Assembly: GCA_002254825.2 (NCBI GenBank)
Contig: NJEL02000042.1
Coordinates: forward strand, 1-12,116
Direction of reading: 5' to 3'
Source: Methanosarcinales archaeon ex4572_44
GTDB taxonomy: Archaea; Halobacteriota; Methanosarcinia; Methanosarcinales; EX4572-44
Length of the DNA: 12,116 bases
Under the pieces are notes generated by a model, which saw only the letters and a list, made by a program, of their open reading frames with translations, was not told the origin of the DNA and did no database searches. This document shows positions 1 through 7,461 of this stretch, piece by piece. Position 1 is the first letter of the stretch, and every line of letters starts with the position of its first letter. The position numbers and the translations under genes are program-made.

Positions 1-57
1 GCAGAGTTTCTTTATCAGCCAGCCCTCAAATTTTTTTACGTCTGCTGGATCGCACCT

Positions 58-217
58 ATGAGTACATTTATCTCTTCCAAAAACAGAACTCTACACCCAA
101 TGACACGCTCAAGTGGAGACACTGACGAGAGCCAGGAGCCAAAGCTCACAACAAATGCCAAAATAGTGCTCAAGGCACGCTACCTCCTACAGAACGAACG
201 CGGGCAGATAAGATGCA
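58..217 (+). pseudogene. nrdJ: 5' fragment of nrdJ (N-terminus of B12-dependent ribonucleotide reductase)
   Basis: This short open stretch lies in a different frame from the main nrdJ body that follows. Its residues from about 136 on (KLTTNAKIVLKARYLLQNE) match the usual N-terminal signature of class II ribonucleotide reductases, roughly LTxNAxxVLxxRYLLxxExG. The match stops near 210. In the family about 110 residues separate this motif from the first redox cysteine; here only about 38 codons do, so roughly 70 residues are missing and the frame changes as well. ATG codons at 58 and 100 are both possible starts and neither has a clear ribosome binding site. It is best read as the detached N-terminus of the downstream gene, not as a separate protein. 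Confidence 0.6.
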
Positions 218-1774
218 ATGAAAAAACTCTTATTCCTCCCAAATTCTCCAACACTGATGAACGCTAAAACCCCACTCGGACAACTCTCAGCCTGCTTCGT
301 CCTCCCAATCCACGACTCACTCAACTCAATCTTCACAACACTGAAAGAGATGGCAATAATACAACAATCAGGTGGAGGCACCGGGTTCTCATTCTCACAC
401 CTCCGACCAGAAGGTGATGTGGTCCGCTCAACCCACGGCGTGGCATCAGGACCACTCTCATTCATCAGAGTCTTTGACGCCACAACCGACGTGATCAAAC
501 AAGGCGGGAAGCGACGCGGCGCCAACATGGCAGTTCTCAACGCAAGCCACCCAGACATCGAAGAGTTCATCAAAGCAAAAGCAAGCGGGGAATTCTCAAA
601 TTTCAACTTCTCAGTCGGAGTGAATGACGATTTCATGGAAGCAGTCAAATACGGCATAGATTATACGCTCGTTAACCCAAGAAATGGAGATATAACCAAA
701 ACCATCAAAGCAGAAAGCCTCTGGAACCTCATTGCCCAGAAGGCATGGGAATGTGGGGATCCTGGCATCATATTCCTCGATGAGATCAACCGCCACAATC
801 CACTCCCAGCACTCGGTGCAATAGAAAGCACCAACCCCTGCGGAGAACAACCACTCCTCCCACACGAATCCTGCAACCTCGGCTCAATCAACCTCTCAAA
901 AATCGTGAAAAAAGACGAGATAGACTGGGACTTACTAACAGAACTCGTACACACAGGCACAAGATTCCTCGACTTCACAATCGACGTCAACCGATTCCCA
1001 TTCCAGAAAATCGCCCAGAACACCCGCGCCAACCGAAAGATCGGGCTCGGAGTGATGGGCTTCGCAGACCTACTCGCCCAACTCAGAATACCCTACGACA
1101 GCACAGAGGCACTCAAAACAGCAGAACAAGTGATGAAACACGTCTTGGAAGACGCAGAAGAAGAATCACGAGAACTTGCAGAGAAATACGGCGATTACCC
1201 AAACATCGACAAAAGCATACACAAAGGCAACAGAAGAAACGCAACACTCACAACCATAGCACCGACAGGCACCATAAGCATAATTGCAGGCTGCTCAAGC
1301 GGGATTGAACCGATCTTCGCAGTATCCTTCATCCGCAAGATACTGGGAGGCACAGAGTTAATAGAAGTGAACCCACACTTCAAGAAACTTGCAAGAGAGC
1401 TTGGATTCTACAGCAACAGACTGATGAAACAAATTGCCAGAACAGGAAGTATCACAGGAATCCCTGAAATACCAAGAAGCGTCCAGGAGTTGTTCAAAAC
1501 CGCCCTAGAGATACCACCAGAGGCTCACGTGAAGATGCAGGCAGCCTTCCAGAGATACACAGACAACTCAGTCTCAAAAACGATCAACCTTCCCAAAAAC
1601 GCAAGCGTGGAAAGCGTGAAAGAAGCATACACACTGGCACACAAACTCGGCTGTAAAGGCACAACCATCTTCCGCTACGGCTCAAAAGGCGACCAGGTAC
1701 TACACCTCGATCACTCGCCTCTAACCATAGACTCTGAATACACCAACTGCCGCTCAACCAAATGCATATACTAA
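218..1774 (+). CDS. nrdJ: Adenosylcobalamin-dependent (class II) ribonucleoside-diphosphate reductase, N-terminally incomplete
   Basis: The product reduces ribonucleotides to deoxyribonucleotides in the cytosol, using coenzyme B12 to make a thiyl radical. The core is easy to read: FLPNSPTLMNA then GQLSACFVLP, with the first redox cysteine at residue 26; the substrate-specificity loop GGKRRGANMAVLNASHPD; the radical-site motif NPCGE (N206, C208, E210); its redox partner C219 in ESCNLGSINL; the APTGTISIIAGCSSGIEP loop; and the late NSVSKTINLP and GCKGTTIFRYGS motifs. The tail ends in a C-x4-C pair (NCRSTKC), as expected for the swinging cysteines that re-reduce the active site. The 518 residues are shorter than family members because part of the N-terminal domain is absent; the ATG at 218 is probably just an internal Met. 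No intein is visible. Family assignment is very secure; whether a working enzyme is made is doubtful. Confidence 0.9.
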   Translation: MKKLLFLPNSPTLMNAKTPLGQLSACFVLPIHDSLNSIFTTLKEMAIIQQSGGGTGFSFSHLRPEGDVVRSTHGVASGPLSFIRVFDATTDVIKQGGKRRGANMAVLNASHPDIEEFIKAKASGEFSNFNFSVGVNDDFMEAVKYGIDYTLVNPRNGDITKTIKAESLWNLIAQKAWECGDPGIIFLDEINRHNPLPALGAIESTNPCGEQPLLPHESCNLGSINLSKIVKKDEIDWDLLTELVHTGTRFLDFTIDVNRFPFQKIAQNTRANRKIGLGVMGFADLLAQLRIPYDSTEALKTAEQVMKHVLEDAEEESRELAEKYGDYPNIDKSIHKGNRRNATLTTIAPTGTISIIAGCSSGIEPIFAVSFIRKILGGTELIEVNPHFKKLARELGFYSNRLMKQIARTGSITGIPEIPRSVQELFKTALEIPPEAHVKMQAAFQRYTDNSVSKTINLPKNASVESVKEAYTLAHKLGCKGTTIFRYGSKGDQVLHLDHSPLTIDSEYTNCRSTKCIY

Positions 1775-1868
1775 AACAATTTCTTAAAAACGGTACAGAC
1801 TTGCGGTATATCCATGAACTACCTATGCATAAAAGTTCGAAGACGACAGGAATATATACACACGTGAG

Positions 1869-1905
1869 TAACAGGGATATAGGCAAGATTAAAAGTCCGT
1901 TGGAT
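1869..1905 (+). repeat. Possible attC-like remnant upstream of the methyltransferase
   Basis: TAACAGGGATATAGG at 1869-1883 closely resembles TAACAAGGGATATATGG inside the attC-like sequence at 2758-2774. About 15 bases later GTTGGAT at 1899-1905 fits the integron core-site consensus GTTRRRY. The two could bound a degenerate recombination site preceding the methyltransferase gene. The match is short, so this is tentative. The rest of 1775-1985 holds only a possible TATA box (AATATATA at 1851-1858) and no gene. Confidence 0.25.
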
Positions 1906-1985
1906 AATTTAGTTGAGAAATAAAATTTAGGATGCGTAAATGGTGAGGGGAAAGGAAATCAATAAGATAGTCAAATTGGGCTGAT

Positions 1986-2694
1986 ATGCGAAGTATTTCA
2001 CATATAGATTCCATAAAGTACATCCTTTTCCAAAGAACAGGTTATTTAAAAAATAATTTGTTTTTTCGGTTTTTAAATTATGTAGGTTACCTTAAATATT
2101 TTTATAAATTGAGTATTAATCTCAAATCTTTTTTCTTTTCATCCAAAATTAAAAACGAATTCAGTGAAGATATGGCGAAGGAGTATTCTCTAATTAAAAA
2201 TATCTTCCTAAGAACGTTGAATCAATCTTGGACATCGGATGTGGTGTTGCAGGGATAGATGTTTTGTTAAGTCAACATTATAATGGTAATGTTGAAATTT
2301 TTTTAATTGATAAAACAAAAGTTGACAAGAAATTGTATTATAATTTTGAGAAAAGAGGTTCTTTTTACAATTCATTACAGATTTCCAAATCTATACTAAC
2401 CGCGAATGGGGTGAATAGGAATAAAATCCATTTACAAGAAGCAACTGAAAATAATGAAATAAGATTTAATCAAAATTTTGATATAGTTATATCGTTAATT
2501 TCTTGGGGATTTCATTATCTTGTTTCAACATATTTAGATAGGGTATATATAAAAATGAATAAAAATGGAATTCGTATTATAGATGTAAGAAAAAATACAA
2601 ATAGCGAAAAAGACATAGAAAAAAATTTGGCAATCATCAAATTATTTTTGAAACTAAAAAATATATGAGAATTCTTGCAAGGAAAGATAATTAA
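1986..2694 (+). pseudogene. Class I SAM-dependent methyltransferase, two frameshifts
   Basis: Three consecutive reading segments make one methyltransferase of about 236 residues. The first (from ATG 1986) reads to EYSLIKN. One extra A in the A5 run at 2196-2200 would continue it as LIKKYLPKNVESILDIGCG, which contains the glycine-rich SAM-binding motif I (LDIGCGVAGID). A second single-base loss at TTT 2626-2628 breaks the end: adding one T gives FGNHQIIFETKKYMRILARK and a stop at 2692-2694, a common methyltransferase C-terminal pattern. Without that correction the frame stops at 2666. Between them lie NFDIVISLISWGFHYL (motif IV region) and MNKNGIRIIDVRK (motif V-VI region). The substrate cannot be told. 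The gene is visibly more AT-rich than nrdJ, suggesting transfer, and it is followed closely by an attC-like sequence. It has no convincing ribosome binding site. Confidence 0.65.
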
Positions 2695-2753
2695 TGAAGA
2701 GGCTCCAGATTTACTCAAGCCACGCTGCACTTTCATTTAATTACGTTCGGGGC

Positions 2754-2851
2754 ACTTAACAAGGGATATATGGTTCGGGGCTCGGCTTGCCCCTCACCCA
2801 AATTTTTCTTCCACTTCGCCTCGCACTTCGCATACCCGCCCTGCGTTATAC
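2754..2851 (+). repeat. attC-like (integron recombination site) or related palindromic element
   Basis: A 98-bp non-coding stretch, GC-rich between AT-rich neighbours, has the layout of an integron attC site. The left end ACTTAAC (2754-2760) fits RYYYAAC and the right end GTTATAC (2845-2851) nearly fits GTTRRRY. TAAC-A-AGGG on the left can pair with CCCT-GC-GTTA on the right, giving two short paired boxes with an unpaired spacer. A second hairpin, GGGGC-tcggctt-GCCCC, sits inside. It directly follows the methyltransferase, where a cassette's attC would be. No integron integrase is in the window. It might instead be another mobile palindrome family. Confidence 0.4.
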
Positions 2852-2889
2852 GCCACGCTCTGCCTGTTGGTATGGAGAATGGCGTAATC

Positions 2890-2899
2890 CTTATAAATT
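2890..2899 (+). promoter_or_regulatory. Archaeal TATA box ahead of the decarboxylase
   Basis: CTTATAAATTT at about 2890-2900 matches an archaeal TATA element and lies about 57-66 bases before the ATG at 2956, so transcription could begin about 30-40 bases before the start codon. A second weaker candidate, ATTATAAAC, is at about 2909-2917. Confidence 0.45.
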
Positions 2900-2955
2900 T
2901 GGCAAACATTATAAACTCACTCGGTTTGAACCATAGATAATTAAGGCTGTGTTTT

Positions 2956-4320
2956 ATGCAAAATATTAATAAAATACGTGCATTGTTTGCTAAGCCAAAA
3001 GGGGATGAAGATAAGATACTTGAGCTCCTAGAAAATTTCTTAGAACAATTGATGAAAAAAAGCATGGAACTTTCATTGGAACGAAAAAACAATTGATTAT
3101 GAAGAATTGTTTCATCAAGCATATTTCCCAAAGTATATGAGTTCTGAAGATGATGTTATTGAAAGTGTTGTAAAATTGTATGATGGGGTGGGGTTATGGG
3201 GTCATCCACAAATACAGGTGAATGTTGTTCCTCCTCCAACGGCGATTTCTATTGCGGCAGCAGCACTTGCTGCAAGGTATAATGAAAATTCTATTTGGGA
3301 TCGTTATGGGATGAGTGCGGCACAGTCAGAGGTGATAGCAATTGGGATGCTGGCTGATCTTATTGGATTTGACAAAAGAAAGGCAGGTGGGATTTTCACA
3401 TTTGGGGGGACGGGATGTAATCTTTATGCTGCTCGTATTGGTATTGAGAAATCTGATCCCGATGCAAAACACACAGGTATACGAGATCGTATTCATTTTT
3501 TCTGTTCAGATGTTTCTCATTATAGTATCAAATCATCAGCAATATGGACTGGAGTGGGATTAAATAATATAAAAATTATTCCTTCAGACGATGATAATAG
3601 TATGGATGTTGCAGAACTTAAAACTGCGATGGATGAAACTGTAAGTAGTGGGGCGAGAATCGGAACCATCTTTGCCACGATGGGAACAACTGATGCCTTT
3701 GGTATCGACCCATTAAAAGAAATAGTAAAGCTTCGTGATAAAATTCAAAAGACTGTACAATATAAGATTAATGTTCATGCCGATGCAGTGATCGGGTGGC
3801 CATTTTTAACATTTAGAGGGGATAAAAGTGTTAGACACTTGTCTCCTCCCCTACAAAAAGAGGTATTGAGTACTGTCTCAAAAATAAGTGAATTACCATA
3901 TGCAGATTCGGTAGGCATCGACTTTCATAAAACAGGGTGGTCTCCATACTTATGCAGTGCATTTGTTGTAAAAGACAAAAACGACCTTTTCATGCTCCAA
4001 AAATTAAAGAAAGAGATGCCCTATTTGTATCATAAAAGTGGTTATCAGCCAGGAACATTTACCCTCGAATCAAGCAGACCAAATTATGCTCAAAAGGCAT
4101 ACTATTGCAGATTATCTTCGTGAAAAAATAGTAGAAAACGATCACATTGCTTTATTAAATCGTCATAACCCTGCATTTGTTACAGATTTCCGCATATACC
4201 CCAAAACAAAGTATGCTGATGAAGGATTACTGTTTGAAAAAGAACTACATGATATAACAAGCGAGGAATTTACAGAACAGATTAATAGATACAATCAAAG
4301 AATTGCAGAACATATGAATA
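2956..4320 (+). pseudogene. PLP-dependent group II amino-acid decarboxylase (glutamate/aspartate/aromatic decarboxylase family), broken
   Basis: The product belongs to the pyridoxal-phosphate decarboxylases that make amines or beta-alanine from amino acids; the substrate is not readable. The start at ATG 2956 gives MQNINKIRALFAKPKGDED. One surplus A in the A7 run at 3055-3061 breaks it; removing it joins smoothly to AWNFHWNEKTIDYEELFHQAYFPKYM. The central domain is clear: GGTGCNLYAAR, PLP-stacking His in SDVSHYSIKSSA (codon 3518), pyridine-contacting Asp in HADAVIGW (codon 3782), and the Schiff-base Lys in DFHKTGWSPYLCSAF (codon 3929). After SSRPNYAQKAY (about 4102) the frame changes and resumes at ADYLREKIVENDHIALLNRHNP; by comparison with the family about 25-30 residues are lost there. 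Similarity fades near AEHMN (about 4320). It is AT-rich relative to nrdJ and nif. Family call is strong; function is likely lost unless the breaks are sequencing errors. Confidence 0.75.
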
Positions 4321-4406
4321 TAGTAGGAACTTTTAGAGTTAGAAAACTGTATTTGGTAATACCAGAACCTTTGTTTGAGGAGATAAAGAACAGCGAGTTA
4401 TTGAAG

Positions 4407-4712
4407 GTTGGAGACACTGATCTGAGAAGCGAGCTTGCAGACGCAGCCCTCGGTCAGGAGATGGTCACAGAGGCAGCTATGGACATCGTATTTACAGCAG
4501 AATACCAAAGAACGACTGTTAAGTACGGTGAGCGTGGTATCAGGTACGTCCACGCAGAGGCAGGATGTGCCACCCAGAATGTTTACCTCCAGGCAACCTC
4601 ACTCGGGCTTGGAACCGTCGTCATCGGTGCATTCTACGACGATCAGGTGGAGGAGATCATGAACATCGAAGAGGAGCCGCTCTACATAATGCCGATTGGG
4701 GGAGGAGCATAG
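4407..4712 (+). pseudogene. C-terminal fragment of a SagB-type nitroreductase, fused to the decarboxylase tail
   Basis: From VGDTDLRSELADAALGQ on, the reading matches the C-terminal half of SagB/ThcOx-type FMN nitroreductases: EYQRTTVKYGERGIRYVHAEAGCATQNVYLQATSLGLGTVVIGAF then the closing EEPLYIMPIG. These segments carry flavin-binding and dimer contacts of the fold; the N-terminal half, with the phosphate-binding arginines, is missing. The frame is open without interruption from 4038, so the fragment is joined to decarboxylase sequence through about 29 residues (about 4320-4406) that belong clearly to neither. GC content and codon choice rise sharply at about 4407. It ends in TAG at 4710-4712, one base before the next ATG, suggesting it once formed an operon with the yjbQ-like gene. 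Free-standing archaeal nitroreductases of this type have no settled function. Confidence 0.7.
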
Positions 4713-4713
4713 A

Positions 4714-4848
4714 ATGGTCGAGACAATCGAACTCAAGACCACTCATCAACAGGAGCTCATCGACATTACCCAAGACGTTAAGGCGCTCGTTAAAGGAATT
4801 GATTCAGGGATATGCCTCGTTTACACAACCCACACAACAATAGGAGAT
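4714..4848 (+). pseudogene. N-terminal fragment of a YjbQ-family protein (UPF0047, thiamine-phosphate-synthase-like)
   Basis: ATG 4714 follows GGAGGAGC and begins MVETIELKTTHQQELIDITQDVKALVKG, then GICLVYTTHTTIG. The THTT motif with its metal-binding His is characteristic of the YjbQ/UPF0047 family, trimeric proteins of about 130-140 residues. Similarity stops after about 45 residues. The same frame runs on through AT-rich DNA into the slipin gene, but the residues in between (about 4849-5046) resemble neither family. It is a 3'-truncated gene, and the rest of the yjbQ sequence is not present in the window. Confidence 0.65.
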
Positions 4849-4970
4849 TACGCACTAATTACTGCTTTTTATGTGGATTACAGACATCGTAAGAAGATAA
4901 TACAATTGATTTTAAGTCGAGAAGGACGAATATCAACAAAAAACAACTTATCCCATATAGAGTTAGTAGA

Positions 4971-4980
4971 TATATATATG
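4971..4980 (+). promoter_or_regulatory. Possible TATA box for the slipin-nfeD operon
   Basis: TATATATATG lies 67-76 bases before the slipin ATG in an AT-rich 200-bp stretch (4849-5046) with no recognisable gene. A later candidate, GATATTATACTATT near 5016-5029, is probably too close to the start codon for a leadered transcript. Only the composition and position support this. Confidence 0.3.
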
Positions 4981-5046
4981 ATTCACCAGTGCCGCATTGC
5001 CAAAACTCTTTATGTGATATTATACTATTGGAAATGGGTGTTAGAT

Positions 5047-5823
5047 ATGGTATCGTTTGGAACAATGGTGGTAGTGGTATTGGTTGTGTTGATACTTACT
5101 CAGGCGATCAAGATTGTTAAGGAGTATGAGCGTGCTGTGATTTTCAGGATTGGGAGATTGCTTGGTGCGAAGGGCCCTGGGCTGTTCATCATAATTCCTA
5201 TCATAGATAGTCTTGTGAAGATAGATTTGAGGGTTGTCACTATTGATGTGCCGAAGCAGACCATAATCACGAGGGATAACGTGAGTGTGGATGTTGATGC
5301 AGTGATTTATTATCGTGTGATCAAGCCTACTGATGTTGTTACGAAGGTGGAGAACTATGGTATGGCTACGATCATGCTTGCTCAGACGACGCTCAGGGAT
5401 ATTATCGGTCAGATCGAGCTGGATGATCTGCTCTCAAAGCGTGAGGAGTTGAATGTGAAGCTTCAGGAAGTTCTGGACGTTGCAACCGATCCGTGGGGTA
5501 TAAAGATCACAGCGGTCACGATACGTGATGTAAGTCTGCCTGAGACGATGCTTCGTGCTATAGCTAAACAGGCTGAAGCTGAGCGAGAACGCAGATCGAG
5601 GGTTATACTTGCTGATGGAGAGTATCAGGCCAGTGCGAAGATGAGCGAGGCTGCTGAATTATATGATAAGGTGCCAAGTACCATGAAGCTTCGGGAGCTT
5701 CAAACCCTTGCTGAGATTGCACGGGAGAAGAATTTGATTGTGGTTACCACAGGGGTGGGTGGTGGCGAGGTTGGCACTGTTGCAGGTTTGACAAGGGCTT
5801 TTACAAAGGCTGAAGAAAAATGA
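5047..5823 (+). CDS. Slipin (SPFH/stomatin/prohibitin-family membrane protein)
   Basis: A 258-residue membrane-anchored scaffold protein, a normal length for archaeal slipins such as Pyrococcus PH1511. Residues about 5-20 form the single N-terminal membrane segment (TMVVVVLVVLILTQAI). The SPFH domain follows: KEYERAVIFRIGRL, GPGLFIIIPIID, VKIDLRVVTIDVPKQ, ITRDNVSVDVDAVIYYRV, then the amphipathic coiled-coil region AIAKQAEAERERRSRVI and MKLRELQTLAEIA. The tail ends in NLIVVTTGVGG, a modest hydrophobic patch at the place where the partner protease cleaves in Pyrococcus. The ATG at 5047 is chosen because the membrane segment begins there; the open frame extends far upstream only because the yjbQ fragment is in phase. 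The stop overlaps the nfeD start (ATGA), so the two are translationally coupled. Confidence 0.9.
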   Translation: MVSFGTMVVVVLVVLILTQAIKIVKEYERAVIFRIGRLLGAKGPGLFIIIPIIDSLVKIDLRVVTIDVPKQTIITRDNVSVDVDAVIYYRVIKPTDVVTKVENYGMATIMLAQTTLRDIIGQIELDDLLSKREELNVKLQEVLDVATDPWGIKITAVTIRDVSLPETMLRAIAKQAEAERERRSRVILADGEYQASAKMSEAAELYDKVPSTMKLRELQTLAEIAREKNLIVVTTGVGGGEVGTVAGLTRAFTKAEEK

Positions 5824-7085
5824 AAATTTTATTTTATTTTCTATTTTTTTTATTTTTCATTCAGGTTGGAGGCGCACAGATTATAGTGGTTGAGCTTGAA
5901 GATTCCATAACCCCTGCAAGTGATGACATCATAGAAGCGGCGCTCAGGAGAGCAGAGATCGAGAGCGCTGAAGCACTGATAATAACCCTGAACACACCTG
6001 GTGGAGGATTTGATGAGACAAAGAAGATAATCGAGCATATTGAAGCCTCTCCAGTCCCCGTTGTTGGATATGTATACCCAAAGGCTGCCACAGCATGGTC
6101 AGCGGGCACACTTATACTCCTTGCAACCGACATAGCAGCCATGGCCCCAAACACAATAATTGGCTCTGCCCAACCAGTAGGAATGTCATCTGAAGGCATG
6201 CAACCGATTGAAGATAAGAAGATCATAAATGCGGTTGTTGCACTGGCTGAAGAACGAGCGAGGCAGCATGGAAGAAATGTAACTGTTGCAAGAGAGTTTA
6301 TCACGAAAAATCTGAATTTAAATGCAGAACAAGCTAAAGATGCGAATATAATAGAGATTATATCGCCTGATATAGAGGATTTACTATTTCAGGTAGACGG
6401 AATTGAGACAAAAGGCAGAGTGCTGAACACTTCTGGTGCCAGTGCCACATATTACACTCCATCACCACGGCTGATACTTCTAAATATCTTCTCAAACCCT
6501 ATTCTCGCATCCCTACTTTTACTCGTTGGCATTTACGCTCTTGTATTTGGACTTACAAGCCCGGGCTTTGGCGCCGAGATATTCGGAGTTATTTCCATAA
6601 GCCTTGGACTCATAGGATTGGGATTCTCAATAAATATCGCAGCCCTTTTCCTGATCGGACTCGGGGTGGCACTGGTACTATTTGAACTATACACCCCTAC
6701 TTTTGGAATTATCGGCATAGCAGGAATCGCATGTATCGTTTTAGGAAGCATATTCCTCCTACCCATGGGTTACCCACGATTATATTCTCCAGAATTCCAG
6801 AAAACCATGATAATAAGCCTTTTTGCACCAGCCATTGTCTGTGGAGCATTCCTTGCTTTTGCAATTTATAAAATAATGAAAATAAGGAATAAAAAGCCAG
6901 AAATAGGAGAAATTATAGGTGATATGGCTGAAAGCGTGGATCCGATAACCCCTGACACAACAGGGTATATTAGATACCAGGGCGAGTACTGGAGTGCAAA
7001 ATCACAGGAACAGATCGAGTCCAACACAAAAGTGGTTATAACAGGAAAAGAAGGAAGAGTGCTGATCGTCAAATCCTCAAAATAA
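5820..7085 (+). CDS. NfeD-family membrane-bound serine protease (ClpP class, NfeD1b type)
   Basis: This 421-residue protein is the usual partner of slipin and is similar in length to Pyrococcus PH1510, which cuts the slipin C-terminus. Residues about 1-19 are a signal peptide or anchor. Residues about 20-215 form the ClpP/crotonase-fold protease domain: LIITLNTPGGG, then KAATAWSAGTLILLA with nucleophile Ser94, and DKKIINAVV with the likely general base Lys134, giving a Ser-Lys dyad. Residues about 217-355 hold several hydrophobic membrane segments (LILLNIFSNPILASLLLLV, GVISISLGLIGLGF, AALFLIGLGVALVLF, IIGIAGIACIVLGSIF, and a final one near 330-352). The last about 50 residues (MAESVDPITPDTTGYIRY to KEGRVLIV) are the NfeD C-terminal OB-fold. 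All key parts are present and the frame is intact. Confidence 0.92.
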   Translation: MKILFYFLFFLFFIQVGGAQIIVVELEDSITPASDDIIEAALRRAEIESAEALIITLNTPGGGFDETKKIIEHIEASPVPVVGYVYPKAATAWSAGTLILLATDIAAMAPNTIIGSAQPVGMSSEGMQPIEDKKIINAVVALAEERARQHGRNVTVAREFITKNLNLNAEQAKDANIIEIISPDIEDLLFQVDGIETKGRVLNTSGASATYYTPSPRLILLNIFSNPILASLLLLVGIYALVFGLTSPGFGAEIFGVISISLGLIGLGFSINIAALFLIGLGVALVLFELYTPTFGIIGIAGIACIVLGSIFLLPMGYPRLYSPEFQKTMIISLFAPAIVCGAFLAFAIYKIMKIRNKKPEIGEIIGDMAESVDPITPDTTGYIRYQGEYWSAKSQEQIESNTKVVITGKEGRVLIVKSSK

Positions 7086-7226
7086 ATCTAATTAAATTTA
7101 TAAAAAATTATTGATAAAAACAAGATTATTGAATAGAGGGTTGAAAGCGGCATCATGATCAACAGTCTGAAAAAGGGCTAATTATTTGTATGATTAATCA
7201 TTAAATACTATTCAAAAGCGATATTT

Positions 7227-7234
7227 GGAGGTGA
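7227..7234 (+). promoter_or_regulatory. Strong ribosome binding site deciding the zinc-ribbon start
   Basis: GGAGGTGA lies five bases before ATG 7240. It fixes the start there and excludes the in-frame TTG at 7225, which would place the ribosome binding site inside the coding region. Confidence 0.7.
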
Positions 7235-7239
7235 AGTTT

Positions 7240-7461
7240 ATGTGCAGTGTTGGCGATCTGCCAGAGATTGACATGAAAGAAGCGCACAGATCTCTCAAAC
7301 CGAAAGACTACGAATGTCTTGACTGTGGACGCAGGTTCAAAGGCATCGGAGAGAACGTCAAGTGCATCTCATGCCGCTCTGGCAACGTTAGGAGACTTAG
7401 ATTGAACCCACATCAATACCACACGCAAGCACCCGCGGGTACTACATCGGGTGCAAGCTGA
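7240..7461 (+). CDS. Small zinc-ribbon protein, C-terminus possibly replaced by transposon sequence
   Basis: The 73-residue product starts MCSVGDLPEIDMKEAHRSLK and has a C-x2-C / C-x2-C zinc ribbon (YECLDCG at about residues 24-30 and KCISCRSG about 15 residues later), with basic residues after it (NVRRLRL). Such small archaeal zinc ribbons bind metal structurally and often act in protein or nucleic-acid contacts, but no specific function can be read. The last about 20 residues, from NPHQYHTQAPAG on, overlap transposase sequence in another frame, so the original C-terminus may have been cut by the insertion. It has its own strong ribosome binding site and is separated from nfeD by about 155 bases containing a TATA-like TTTATAAAAA near 7098. 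Confidence 0.6.
   Translation: MCSVGDLPEIDMKEAHRSLKPKDYECLDCGRRFKGIGENVKCISCRSGNVRRLRLNPHQYHTQAPAGTTSGAS

Noticed and set aside
218..1774. Intein or insertion within nrdJ
   Set aside because: The reading is collinear with the family from the first redox cysteine to the C-terminus, with no inserted block.
2196..2200. Programmed -1 frameshifting in the methyltransferase
   Set aside because: There is no convincing slippery heptamer with a downstream structure, and several unrelated genes in the window show similar breaks, which points to a general cause.
2669..2740. Read-through of the TGA at 2666 in the methyltransferase (EFLQGKIINEEAPDLLKPR then TAA)
   Set aside because: The alternative frame after a one-base correction at 2626-2628 gives a better family-like C-terminus (IIFETKKYMRILARK), so recoding or an in-frame nonsense mutation is less likely.
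2733..3131. Minus-strand open frame of about 130 residues
   Set aside because: It runs antisense over the attC-like hairpins and the decarboxylase N-terminus, whose sense-strand coding is clear after one base correction; the antisense protein shows no recognisable fold.
4849..5046. Genuine YjbQ-slipin fusion protein (continuous frame 4696-5823)
   Set aside because: The roughly 66 residues between the YjbQ fragment and the slipin ATG match neither family and come from AT-rich DNA with promoter-like elements; the continuity of frame looks accidental.
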